The notes below the pieces were generated by a model. That model ran no database searches, was not told where the DNA came from, and worked only from the letters and a program-made list of their open reading frames with translations. From an uncultured Roseburia sp. (lineage in GTDB: Bacteria; Bacillota; Clostridia; Lachnospirales; Lachnospiraceae), in the NCBI GenBank assembly GCA_947174805.1, contig CAMWKH010000028.1, positions 1 to 41,220 on the forward strand: a stretch of 41,220 nt of DNA. Direction: 5' to 3'. Shown here piece after piece: positions 9,532 through 17,478 of this stretch (the stretch's first letter is position 1; each line of letters begins with the position of its first letter). The position numbers and the translations under genes are program-made.

Positions 9532-11439
9532 ATGGGAAATTTTACTGAGTTAGACATGTATCTGTTTGGACAGGCAACCCACTATGACATCTATAAAAAA
9601 ATGGGTGCCCATCCCCAGACAAGGCGGAAAAAAGAGGGAATCTGTTTTACATTGTATGCACCCCATGCCGGAAGAGTATTTGTTTTGGGAGAGTTTAATA
9701 ACTGGGATGAGACTTCTCATGAGATGGAAAGGTTAGAGCCAAAAGAGACTGGAATATATGAATTGTTTGTGCCAGGCATTGGCTGTGGAAGTCTGTATAA
9801 GTATTTGATTATTACGCCGGACGGGAGAAAACTTTATAAGGCAGACCCTTACGCAAATTTTGCGGAGGTAAGGCCGGGAACTGCGTCCAGAATTGTAGAT
9901 ATAGACAACTTTAAATGGACAGATGAAGTGTGGATGAAAAAGAGGGCTGCGGCAAAAACCATGGATGAACAGCCTATGAGTATCTATGAAGTGCATCCCG
10001 GTTCCTGGATGCGCCATCCGGGACATCAGGAAGATAACGGATTTTATACTTACAGGGAGTTTGCGAAAGCACTCTGCAGTTATGTAAAGAAAATGGGATA
10101 TACCCATGTGGAACTTATGGGAATTTCTGAGTATCCTTTTGACGGTTCCTGGGGCTATCAGGTGACAGGGTATTATGCGCCCACTTCCCGGTATGGGACA
10201 CCGGAGGATTTTGCCTGGCTTGTAAATTATTTCCACAAAAACAATATAGGTGTAATTCTTGACTGGGTTCCGGCGCACTTCCCGAGAGATGCCCACGGAT
10301 TGGCTGATTTTGACGGCCAGGCGCTGTATGAGTACGCAGACCCCAGAAAAGGGGAGCATCCAGACTGGGGGACTAAAATTTTTGATTACGGCAATAATCA
10401 GGTGAAAAATTTCCTGATTGGAAGTGCATTGCTTTGGGTGGAGCACTACCATGTGGACGGCCTTAGGGTGGATGCGGTGGCTTCTATGCTGTATCTGGAT
10501 TACGGTAAACAGGACGGACAGTGGGTTCCTAATAAATATGGGGATAACAAGAATCTGGAGGCAATCGAATTTTTTAAACATATCAACACCTTGATTACCG
10601 GGCGTAACCCGGGGGCAGTGATGATTGCGGAGGAGTCCACCGCTTGGCCCAAGGTAACGGGAAGCGTGGAGGAGGAAGGCTTAAACTTCTCCTTAAAGTG
10701 GAATATGGGCTGGATGCACGACTTTCTGGATTACATGAAACTTGACCCTTATTTCAGGAAAAACAATCACAATAAGATGACATTTGCTATGTCCTACAAC
10801 GAGAGCGAAAAATATATTTTGGTGCTTTCCCATGATGAAGTGGTCCATTTAAAGTGTTCCATGATAAATAAAATGCCTGGAAATGAGGAGGACAAATTTG
10901 CCAACTTAAAAGTGGGATACGGTTTTATGATGGGACATCCCGGAAAGAAGCTTTTATTTATGGGACAGGAATTTGCCCAGCTCCATGAGTGGACGGAAAA
11001 GACAGAGTTGGAGTGGTATCTTTTGGACAATCCTAAACACAAGCAGATGCAGGAATATGTAAAAGAGCTGCTACACATTTACCGCAAATATCCCTCCATG
11101 TATGAACTGGACCATAAATGGGATGGTTTTGAGTGGGTAAATGCCAATGATGCGGACAGAAGTATTTTCAGCTTTATCAGAAAAAGTAAAAACGGAAAAG
11201 ACTGTATGCTCTTTGTCTGCAACTTCACTCCCGTGGCAAGGGAAGATTACCGGGTAGGCGTTCCTGTGGGAAAAACATATAAACTTATATTAAACAGTGA
11301 CGATGCAAAGTTTGGAGGCAGCGGGGAGAAGCGGCCTGCAAGCTACAAGGCAAAGAAAGAAGAATGTGATGGAAGGGATTACTCCTTTGAATATTCACTT
11401 CCGCCTTTTGGAGTTGCTGTGTTTAAGTTTTCTTACTAA
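9532..11439 (+). CDS. glgB: 1,4-alpha-glucan branching enzyme
   Basis: GlgB (635 residues) makes alpha-1,6 branches in glycogen by transferring a segment of an alpha-1,4 chain. An N-terminal CBM48 domain (about 35-120, with FVLGEFNNWD) precedes the GH13 barrel. Visible catalytic features are the nucleophile D314 in GLRVDAVASM, the acid/base E367 in MIAEES, and the LSHDEV motif carrying the transition-state Asp. A C-terminal beta domain ends at the stop. I chose the ATG at 9532 because AAGGAAAG precedes it; the earlier in-frame ATG at 9499 has only a GG directly against it. The length is normal for the family. No other glycogen gene is next to it; the gene is followed by a terminator. Confidence 0.95.
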   Translation: MGNFTELDMYLFGQATHYDIYKKMGAHPQTRRKKEGICFTLYAPHAGRVFVLGEFNNWDETSHEMERLEPKETGIYELFVPGIGCGSLYKYLIITPDGRKLYKADPYANFAEVRPGTASRIVDIDNFKWTDEVWMKKRAAAKTMDEQPMSIYEVHPGSWMRHPGHQEDNGFYTYREFAKALCSYVKKMGYTHVELMGISEYPFDGSWGYQVTGYYAPTSRYGTPEDFAWLVNYFHKNNIGVILDWVPAHFPRDAHGLADFDGQALYEYADPRKGEHPDWGTKIFDYGNNQVKNFLIGSALLWVEHYHVDGLRVDAVASMLYLDYGKQDGQWVPNKYGDNKNLEAIEFFKHINTLITGRNPGAVMIAEESTAWPKVTGSVEEEGLNFSLKWNMGWMHDFLDYMKLDPYFRKNNHNKMTFAMSYNESEKYILVLSHDEVVHLKCSMINKMPGNEEDKFANLKVGYGFMMGHPGKKLLFMGQEFAQLHEWTEKTELEWYLLDNPKHKQMQEYVKELLHIYRKYPSMYELDHKWDGFEWVNANDADRSIFSFIRKSKNGKDCMLFVCNFTPVAREDYRVGVPVGKTYKLILNSDDAKFGGSGEKRPASYKAKKEECDGRDYSFEYSLPPFGVAVFKFSY

Positions 11440-11458
11440 TACGGTTAATAGAACAAGA

Positions 11459-11500
11459 CTGCCGCTTTGCGATGAAAATTTCGTGAAGCGGCAGCTTTTT
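11459..11500 (+). terminator. Rho-independent terminator after glgB
   Basis: A 9-bp perfect stem pairs 11459-11467 with 11486-11494 (CTGCCGCTT with AAGCGGCAG), with an 18-base loop, followed by a T5 run at 11496-11500. It lies 20 bases after the glgB stop and separates glgB from the motility island. Confidence 0.85.
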
Positions 11501-11524
11501 ATTGTTTAAGGCAGCTCTGCCTCT

Positions 11525-11551
11525 TTAGTTTCCGTTCCAAATTACCGAAAT
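11525..11551 (+). promoter_or_regulatory. Weak candidate sigma-28 promoter for the DUF6240-like gene
   Basis: TTAG at 11525-11528 and ACCGAAAT at 11544-11551 are separated by 15 bases, as in the flagellar sigma consensus (TAAA, 15 bases, GCCGATAT). The -35 matches at only two of four positions. The spacing and the CCGA core are right, and the site is about 60 bases upstream of the gene start, but chance occurrence cannot be excluded. Confidence 0.3.
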
Positions 11552-11613
11552 AAAATACAGATTGTATCACTGTCATGGAAATATGGAAACCATGGGTATC
11601 GGAGGAATTGAAT

Positions 11614-14600
11614 ATGAAAATAGACAACAGTGTATTTGACCCAAATATACAAAAAGAACAGCCTTTTGCCAAGGCAAACTATGGGGCTTCTTTTGCAGAA
11701 GTGGCAAAGGCGAAGGTGGATGCTTACGATAAGGCCCATAAGGTGGGCCAGAGCGGTTACGACAAAGAGGAAGTTACCGGAAAAAGTGCAATAGAGGAAC
11801 TGCAGCAAAAAATGGAAAATGAAAGCATGTCTGCCGGGGAGAGAAAAAATCAGATGGCAGTTTTATCCAACACTTTGTCTCCGGAGGATTACAAAAAACT
11901 GCAGGAGGAAGGTTTTTCTATTCACGAGACAGATGGAAAGACCATTGTAACGGTTACGGATAAAATAAAAGCACAGCTTGCAAAAGCCGGGGTGGATGTC
12001 TCCGCTATGGGGGATTCCCTTACCAGGGAGCAGTTGGAGGCAATCGGAGGCAGCGTGGCGGCGGCCAATCAGCTGGAGAGGGCATTTGCCCAGGCAGATC
12101 TGCCGGATTCCCAGGAGAATATGACAGAAGGGCTCGAGGCGCTAAATCAGGCAAAAGAACTGAAGAAACCTTCTGACGGAGCCATAAAATATTTATTGGA
12201 CAACGGACTTGACCCAAGCATAGCCAATCTTTTTCTTGCGGAGTTTTCGGGAAGTGCAGGTTATGTGGCCCCGGAAGATGGAGAAATTGACTTTGACTCC
12301 CTCATGGGCCGGATGGAACAGGTGATTACCCAGGCCGGGGCAGAGGTAAACCAGCAGACGATCGAAGACAGTAAATGGATGATAAAGAGCCAGATTCCCT
12401 ATACCGCAGAAAACTTTTCCTATATGGAGAAGCTGCGGGGATTAGAGCTTCCCATGGAGGAGGCCCAGATCATTTCTGCGGTGGCAGAGGCAGTGGCAGA
12501 GGGGGGAAGGCCGGAAGATGCCATGCTTTTACCGGAGTATACTTTGAAAGCCCAGGCAGAACATGCCATGGAAGTGGTGATGGGCACAACAGACGAAGAC
12601 CTGGCTTATCTCACCGCCAACAATATAGAAATTACAGTGGAGAGCTTAGAGCAGACGGCGGAACTTAGAAAACAGGGGAAACTGAATCATACAGACGGCA
12701 AATATGTGATTGCAGAAGCAGAGGGGGCTGTGGAAGGGCAGGAGCTTTCTGATGAGGCATACATGTTTCTGAAAGCGAAACGTATTCTGGAAGAAACCCG
12801 TCTGGCAATGACCACAGAGGCCAACCGTGCTCTTTTAAAACAAGGGATTTCCATAGATACCAAGCCTTTGGAGGAACTTGTGGAAAACCTAAAACAACAG
12901 GAAAATAATTATTATGAGGCACTCCTGGGAGAAAAATCCGGTGTTAAAAATACGGATGGTATGAGGGAACTTTTTGCAGAGACAACTCAGAAAGTTTCCG
13001 ACTTAAAACAGATGCCCGCTTACCTTTTGGGTGCTCAGGGACGCAGCTTAGATACCATTAACGGGCTACATGAAGCGGGAACTGTGTTGAAAGATACCCT
13101 GGATAAGGCAAATGAAAGCTACGAGGCTTTGATGACAGCACCCAGGGCCGATTTAGGAGATTCCATCAAGAAGGCATTTGCCAATGTCCATGATATTTTA
13201 AAAGATTTGGGGCTTGAAGCAAACGAGGCGAATGAAAGAGCTGTGCGTATCCTGGCCTATAACAGCCTGGATATCAATGAGGAGTCTGTTCTTGCCATGA
13301 AAGCGGCGGATGAGCGGGTGCAGAGAACTTTTGCCAATCTGACCCCTGCAACTGTCAGGGAAATGATTCATCAGGGAATCAATCCCCTGGACACAGATTT
13401 GGATACTTTAAATAAACAGGCGGAGGCAATTCGGGTAGAAAGCCCGGAGGCAGACAATGAGCGATTCAGCGAGTATCTCTGGAAATTGGAGCACAACAAT
13501 GAGATTTCCCCGGAGGAGAGAGAGTCTTACATAGGAATTTACCGTCTGATGAACCAGGTGGAGAAGACGGATGGAGCGGCTATCGGAGCTCTTATAGCCC
13601 AGGGCGGTGAACTGACCATGAGAAATCTTCTGACGGCTGTGCGCAGTTCTAAGAAGAGCGGCATGGACTATACGGTAGATGACGAATTTTCCGGTGTGGA
13701 TAGCACTGTGGACAAATCAATTACAGATCAGATTGAGACAGCATATCAGTCTGATTGCATGAGAGATGTTTTAGAGACCCTAACTCCGGTAAAAATGCAG
13801 AAGCTGATGGAGAGTCCGGGATGGGAGGATTACACTCCGGAGCAGTTAAAACAGGCCCTAATGCAGATGTCTCAGGAGACGGAGGCAGAGGAGGCAAAGG
13901 CAGATCAGGAGTATTACAAAGCCCAGGCACAGGAAGTGCGCCAGGCTGCCGTTACGGAGGAGCACGTTTACAGCCTTTTGTCCAAACTTGATTTGCCAAA
14001 TACAGTGGACAATGTCCTTGCGGCAAACCGTCTGATGAACAGGCGGAACCAGGTATTTAGCCAGCTGTTTAATGAAGATGAAGTATTTTCCGGCGGAGAA
14101 GTGGATTTTGAGGGAATTAAGGAGGAAATTCTTGAAAGATTTGCTAATGCAATGAAGACTCCCAAGGAGATGGCGGCAGCCCAGGAAGTACTGGCAGAAA
14201 CAGCGGAAAATGTGATGAAGACCATGATTGCAGACAAGGAGCACATCACCAGCATGGATATTCGGGAGCTAAAACTTATGCATGCTCAGCTTTCCATTGC
14301 AGGAAAGATGGCGGAGGAGGAAAATTATACCATCCCTGTGCTGGTGGGAAATGAAGTAACCAATATGTCCTTAAAAATTGTTCGGGGAACCAAAAAGAAA
14401 GGCATAGTGGAAATCATGTTTGAGACGGAAAAAGCGGGCAGAATTGCAGCCAATATCCGGGCGGAGGAGAAAGGGATCTCAGGTTTTGTGGCCGCTGACA
14501 GAAAAGAGACAAGGGATATGATAGAGGCCCATGCAGAGGCAATTACAGGCAGATGGTCCCAAGAGGGGGAGAATACCCTTCAGGCAGCTTATGTAGATGA

Positions 14601-14739
14601 TTTGGATTTCAACAAGTTTTCCCAGGCGTCCATGGGAGATGCACCGGAAAAAGGCAGCGAGTCTTATGAAATTCAGACAGCCAGGTTATATGAAATTGCA
14701 AAGAGCTTTATGAAAAGCATTAAGGAACTGGAATTTTAA
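11614..14739 (+). CDS. Large helical DUF6240-like protein with FliK-like C-terminus, next to flagellin
   Basis: A 1041-residue, Glu/Ala-rich, almost entirely helical protein without signal peptide or membrane helix. It resembles the Lachnospiraceae family I know as DUF6240 (recalled, not searched). Several diverged copies of a helical motif can be read, with Thr-x-x-Asn/Ser followed by Leu/Val and Ala/Leu at regular steps, for example IPYTAENFSYMEKLR, IEITVESLEQTAELR, LTMRNLLTAVRSSK and LPNTVDNVLAANRLM. Near 927-985 the sequence passes through VEIMFETEKAGRIAANI and then about 35 residues resembling the hook-length control domain of FliK. The ATG at 11614 has GGAGG eight bases upstream and is preferred over the in-frame ATG at 11575. 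A sigma-28 promoter for flagellin begins inside its end. A flagellar role is likely but inferred. Confidence 0.7.
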   Translation: MKIDNSVFDPNIQKEQPFAKANYGASFAEVAKAKVDAYDKAHKVGQSGYDKEEVTGKSAIEELQQKMENESMSAGERKNQMAVLSNTLSPEDYKKLQEEGFSIHETDGKTIVTVTDKIKAQLAKAGVDVSAMGDSLTREQLEAIGGSVAAANQLERAFAQADLPDSQENMTEGLEALNQAKELKKPSDGAIKYLLDNGLDPSIANLFLAEFSGSAGYVAPEDGEIDFDSLMGRMEQVITQAGAEVNQQTIEDSKWMIKSQIPYTAENFSYMEKLRGLELPMEEAQIISAVAEAVAEGGRPEDAMLLPEYTLKAQAEHAMEVVMGTTDEDLAYLTANNIEITVESLEQTAELRKQGKLNHTDGKYVIAEAEGAVEGQELSDEAYMFLKAKRILEETRLAMTTEANRALLKQGISIDTKPLEELVENLKQQENNYYEALLGEKSGVKNTDGMRELFAETTQKVSDLKQMPAYLLGAQGRSLDTINGLHEAGTVLKDTLDKANESYEALMTAPRADLGDSIKKAFANVHDILKDLGLEANEANERAVRILAYNSLDINEESVLAMKAADERVQRTFANLTPATVREMIHQGINPLDTDLDTLNKQAEAIRVESPEADNERFSEYLWKLEHNNEISPEERESYIGIYRLMNQVEKTDGAAIGALIAQGGELTMRNLLTAVRSSKKSGMDYTVDDEFSGVDSTVDKSITDQIETAYQSDCMRDVLETLTPVKMQKLMESPGWEDYTPEQLKQALMQMSQETEAEEAKADQEYYKAQAQEVRQAAVTEEHVYSLLSKLDLPNTVDNVLAANRLMNRRNQVFSQLFNEDEVFSGGEVDFEGIKEEILERFANAMKTPKEMAAAQEVLAETAENVMKTMIADKEHITSMDIRELKLMHAQLSIAGKMAEEENYTIPVLVGNEVTNMSLKIVRGTKKKGIVEIMFETEKAGRIAANIRAEEKGISGFVAADRKETRDMIEAHAEAITGRWSQEGENTLQAAYVDDLDFNKFSQASMGDAPEKGSESYEIQTARLYEIAKSFMKSIKELEF

Positions 14740-14747
14740 ACCGATAT
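14721..14747 (+). promoter_or_regulatory. Sigma-28 (SigD/FliA) promoter for flagellin
   Basis: TAAG at 14721-14724, a 15-base spacer, and ACCGATAT at 14740-14747 match the flagellar sigma consensus TAAA-N15-GCCGATAT at 10 of 12 positions. The -35 lies within the last codons of the upstream gene and the -10 begins right after its stop codon. The predicted start of transcription is about 75 bases before the flagellin ATG. Confidence 0.78.
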
Positions 14748-14831
14748 AGATTGCAGAACAAAGAGATTTACAGGGATGTACCAGGAAGGCATGGAAGCGA
14801 AACATTAGAAAAAACAGGAAGGTAGAAGTAT

Positions 14832-16274
14832 ATGAAAATTAATCACAACATGTCAGCAGTTATTACAAATGCTCACTTACACCACTCGGAGAACGGACTT
14901 GCACAGTCCATGGAGCGCTTATCCTCAGGATTGAAAATCAACCATGCCAAAGATGACCCGGCAGGAATGGCAATCAGTGACAAAATGCAGGCTCAGATTG
15001 ACGGCCTGGCACAGGCATCCCAAAATGCGTCAAACGGAATCAGTGTATTACAGATAGCAGATACGGCTGTGGGAGAGATTACTAGTATGCTCCAGAGAAT
15101 CCGTGAGTTATCTGTCCAGGCAGCGAATGATACCAACATGGTAGCAGACAGACAGGCAATGCAGGAAGAGATTGGCGAGTTGAGAAAAGAAGTAGACCGC
15201 ATTGCAAGGGATACAGAGTATAATACTAAAAAATTGTTGGACGGCAGTTCCGATACAAGGGTTTATGCATCTTCTGATCCGGCCAACCCTATTGATGTGA
15301 CCCGCATGGCAGTGACGGATGCAGTGGAGCCGGGGAATTACAAGATGACGGTGAATGCGGCAGCTACCCAGTCTACGGAACTTACAACCACTACAGGAAC
15401 AGTTCCGGAGGGGAAAGTTTCCATCAACGGATATGAAGTTTCATTTACGGGAAAGGAGACAGCTGATGAGTTTTATCAGAAACTAAGAGACGGTGCGGCA
15501 AAGGGAAATGTGAATGTATTTCCTTCAGACGGTACCAATGATTTACAGAAGTTCCCGGAGACCGGGGGATATACTCCTACCGGAAATGCTTTTCAATACG
15601 GGGATCAGCTTGCATTTGTGTGCAACAAGTTCGGAGTGGAATCACAGGTTGAAATTAAATGCAGCACACCGGAGATGGAGGCGTTTTTAGGAGTACCAGG
15701 TACGGCCACAGCAGGGTTGAATATTGATATTTCAGCGGATTTGACTTCAGATTTTGGCCCGCAGACTACAGTGCTGACTGACGGAAATCGGATTATGGTA
15801 TCAGATGTTTCTGGATTTTCCATGGATTTTATGGTGGGCGCAGGTCAGACAGGAGATGTGGATATTGAGGTGACGGATATCGGAAAGATGACGCTGCAGA
15901 TTGGGGCGAATGAGCATCAGACCATGAAATTTACTATTCCCAAAATTTCCAGCCAGAATTTGTATTTGGATGAAGTGGATGTAACCAAGGTGGACGGCGG
16001 AGGCAAGGCCATCAGCATTTTGGATAAGGCCATCGGAACTGTCAGCAGTATCCGTTCCCGTATCGGAGCTTATCAGAACCGTCTGGAGTACGCAGTGGAC
16101 AGTCTGGATGCGGCAGGGGAGGATGTGACAACTGCCTTCTCACACATCAAGGATACCGATATGGCAAAAGAAATGACAGAGTACACCAAGTATACAGTTT
16201 TGCAGCAGGCAGGTACATCAGTGCTTGCCCAGGCAAACGATATTCCACAGATGGTATTGCAGTTATTGCAGTAG
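14832..16274 (+). CDS. fliC: Flagellin
   Basis: A 480-residue flagellin, the filament subunit exported by the flagellar type III apparatus. The conserved N-terminal D0/D1 region (about 1-140) has MERLSSGLKIN, DDPAGMAIS and the helix LQRIRELSVQAAND. The conserved C-terminal D1/D0 region (about 385-480) ends in ANDIPQMVLQLLQ. Between them is a variable surface domain of about 240 residues. The residues of the RIREL helix and the later K-E-V-D-R segment match those that TLR5 contacts in well-studied flagellins. GGAAGG precedes the ATG. A sigma-28-type promoter lies upstream and the FliS-like chaperone gene begins 11 bases after the stop. No hook, basal body or motor gene is present in the window. 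Confidence 0.96.
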   Translation: MKINHNMSAVITNAHLHHSENGLAQSMERLSSGLKINHAKDDPAGMAISDKMQAQIDGLAQASQNASNGISVLQIADTAVGEITSMLQRIRELSVQAANDTNMVADRQAMQEEIGELRKEVDRIARDTEYNTKKLLDGSSDTRVYASSDPANPIDVTRMAVTDAVEPGNYKMTVNAAATQSTELTTTTGTVPEGKVSINGYEVSFTGKETADEFYQKLRDGAAKGNVNVFPSDGTNDLQKFPETGGYTPTGNAFQYGDQLAFVCNKFGVESQVEIKCSTPEMEAFLGVPGTATAGLNIDISADLTSDFGPQTTVLTDGNRIMVSDVSGFSMDFMVGAGQTGDVDIEVTDIGKMTLQIGANEHQTMKFTIPKISSQNLYLDEVDVTKVDGGGKAISILDKAIGTVSSIRSRIGAYQNRLEYAVDSLDAAGEDVTTAFSHIKDTDMAKEMTEYTKYTVLQQAGTSVLAQANDIPQMVLQLLQ

Positions 16275-16285
16275 GAGTATAGGAT

Positions 16286-16762
16286 ATGAAAAGTGAGCAG
16301 GTGAAAGATTTTACCAGAAGAATTTCCCAGTGCAACAGAGGCGGTATGATTGTGGTAATTTATGATATTTTCTTTGCGTACGTGAAGGATGCGGAGGATG
16401 CATTTTCACAGCAGGAAGATGACCGGTTTCATGAAAATGTGCGGAAGGCAGAGAAGTGTATTGACGAATTGATGCGGGCCCTGGATTTTAAATATCCAGT
16501 ATCAAAAGACCTCTATGCACTCTATGTCTTCGCCAAAGAATCTCTGGCAAAAACGGTGATGAGAAATGGACTGGAGGATTTGGACAATGCAAAAATGGTT
16601 ATGGGAAACCTGCACGATGCTTTTAAGGAAGCGGCAAAGCAGGATTCCTCACAGCCATTGATGCGCAATACCCAGCAGGTCTACGCCGGGATTACATATG
16701 GAAAACATGACTTGACAGAGACATATCAGGTACCGGAAGCTTCTAGAGGATTCTTTGCATAA
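16286..16762 (+). CDS. fliS: FliS-like flagellin export chaperone
   Basis: A 158-residue helical protein matching the FliS core: YDIFFAYVKDAEDAF, then ENVRKAEKCIDELMRALDF, then VSKDLYALYVFAKESLAKTV, and a last helix ending in LHDAFKEAA. FliS binds the flagellin C-terminus and stops premature polymerisation. Differences from typical FliS are an altered N-terminal cap (the usual Thr-Ala-Ser-Pro segment is replaced by CNRGGMIVV) and a C-terminal extension of about 35 residues. AGGAG lies eight bases before the ATG. It is directly downstream of flagellin, which supports the call. Its 3' end overlaps the convergent yaaL-like gene by 37 bases. Confidence 0.85.
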   Translation: MKSEQVKDFTRRISQCNRGGMIVVIYDIFFAYVKDAEDAFSQQEDDRFHENVRKAEKCIDELMRALDFKYPVSKDLYALYVFAKESLAKTVMRNGLEDLDNAKMVMGNLHDAFKEAAKQDSSQPLMRNTQQVYAGITYGKHDLTETYQVPEASRGFFA

Positions 16763-16977
16763 GAATCCTCTATTTGCTTTACCCTGCCAAGGAGAAACTT
16801 ATACCGCATCTGCACAGACTGGAGTTCATAAATATAGCAATCGATAAGGTCCTCGTCCAGCACATTTGCAAGATTGGCGTAGGCAGAATCTAAATCTACC
16901 TTGGCTTTGTCCAAATCATCCAAAAGCACAGCATAGTTTTTGTCACAAAAAATACTGTTTTTAAGCATACGCTTCAT
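16726..16977 (-). CDS. YaaL/DUF2508-like small protein
   Basis: An 83-residue protein resembling the YaaL (DUF2508) family: a helical pattern with LDSAYANLANVLDEDLIDCYIYELQSVQMRYKFLL, where the Asp-x-Leu-Ile-Asp and Tyr-Glu-Leu positions and the Arg-Tyr-Lys end are typical. Function is unknown in the family. In Bacillus subtilis yaaL lies directly before bofA, and here a bofA-like gene starts 127 bases away in the opposite direction, which supports both calls. AGAAGG precedes the ATG. A minus-strand TTGACT lies about 43 bases upstream of the ATG without a convincing -10. The last codons overlap fliS and include the hairpin. Confidence 0.72.
   Translation of the reverse strand: MKRMLKNSIFCDKNYAVLLDDLDKAKVDLDSAYANLANVLDEDLIDCYIYELQSVQMRYKFLLGRVKQIEDSYAKNPLEASGT
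16745..16771. terminator. Hairpin at the convergent fliS / yaaL-like overlap
   Basis: A perfect 11-bp stem (16745-16755 with 16761-16771, AGAGGATTCTT) with a 5-base loop sits across the fliS stop codon and inside the coding end of the minus-strand gene. The T-rich stretch after it on the + strand is weak (ATTTGCTTT), and there is no T run on the minus side. It may end the flagellin-fliS transcript inefficiently or protect its 3' end. Confidence 0.6.
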
Positions 16978-17104
16978 AGTATCCCCGCCTTCTCATAAAT
17001 ATGATATATTTAAATTATAGTCAATTTCATATGGGTTTATACAAAAAAGGAATAATTTTGAAAAAAAAGTATATATTGTACCAAAGAGTGGACGAGGTAA
17101 AGAT

Positions 17105-17383
17105 ATGGAAATGTATAAAAATACCGGCATGCTGGTAATCATCGGAATTTGTATCTTGGTACTTTTAATGGGTCTCCTTCGTCAGAAAGCAGAATTTTTG
17201 CTTAATTTTTTTGTGAGGGGATTTCTGGGGGTTATCGGTATTTATCTGTGTAATATGGCCTTGGCAGAGTTGGGAATTGCCTGCGCAGTGGGGATTAATC
17301 CCTTTAGTGTTTTGACAGTGGGAACCCTTGGTACAGGCGGCCTTGGGCTGCTGTACGGCATTGTTTTTTATAATATGTTGTGA
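17105..17383 (+). CDS. BofA-family protein (pro-sigma-K processing inhibitor-like)
   Basis: A 92-residue protein with two hydrophobic helices (about 7-25 and 34-55) and the family's Gly-rich end, including INPFSVLTVGTLGTGGLGLLYG. In Bacillus BofA holds the SpoIVFB protease inactive in the mother-cell membrane during sporulation, which delays pro-sigma-K cleavage. Related proteins occur in clostridia where that checkpoint may differ, so the role here is not certain. GAGGT precedes the ATG. A TATACAAA element about 60 bases upstream resembles a sigma-E -10, but no good -35 accompanies it. The neighbouring yaaL-like gene supports the assignment. Confidence 0.8.
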   Translation: MEMYKNTGMLVIIGICILVLLMGLLRQKAEFLLNFFVRGFLGVIGIYLCNMALAELGIACAVGINPFSVLTVGTLGTGGLGLLYGIVFYNML

Positions 17384-17394
17384 CAATTTCACAA
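17378..17394. promoter_or_regulatory. Operator-like inverted repeat upstream of the tad promoter
   Basis: TTGTGA at 17378-17383 and TCACAA at 17389-17394 are perfect inverted repeats separated by 5 bases. The first half contains the bofA-like stop codon. The site lies 25 bases upstream of the tad -35. It resembles a redox-sensing Rex operator (TTGTGAA-N4-TTCACAA) but is one base shorter, and the CRP spacing is also off by one. It could be a regulator site or a short hairpin. Confidence 0.4.
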
Positions 17395-17419
17395 AATTAG
17401 GAAATTTATCTGAAAGCAG

Positions 17420-17448
17420 TAGACAAAAGGGAATCTGGCGTTTATAAT
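17420..17448 (+). promoter_or_regulatory. SigA-type promoter of the tad operon
   Basis: TAGACA at 17420-17425 (five of six matches to TTGACA) and a perfect TATAAT at 17443-17448 are separated by 17 bases. It is the only good promoter before the run of pilus genes, which then continues to 25905 with gaps of at most 24 bases. Confidence 0.8.
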
Positions 17449-17478
17449 GCTAACTACAAACGATGAAAGAGGTGGTAC

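Noticed and set aside
9733..10581. 282-residue open frame antisense to glgB
   Set aside because: It lies fully inside a confidently assigned enzyme gene, has no ribosome site, and its protein has no sensible domain pattern; it is a reading-frame shadow.
11575..11613. Upstream ATG of the DUF6240-like gene
   Set aside because: No Shine-Dalgarno before it, whereas GGAGG fits the ATG at 11614.
17017..17045. Sigma-E promoter for the bofA-like gene
   Set aside because: TATACAAA resembles the sigma-E -10, but the -35 (ATAGT) and the spacing are poor, so it was not listed as a feature.
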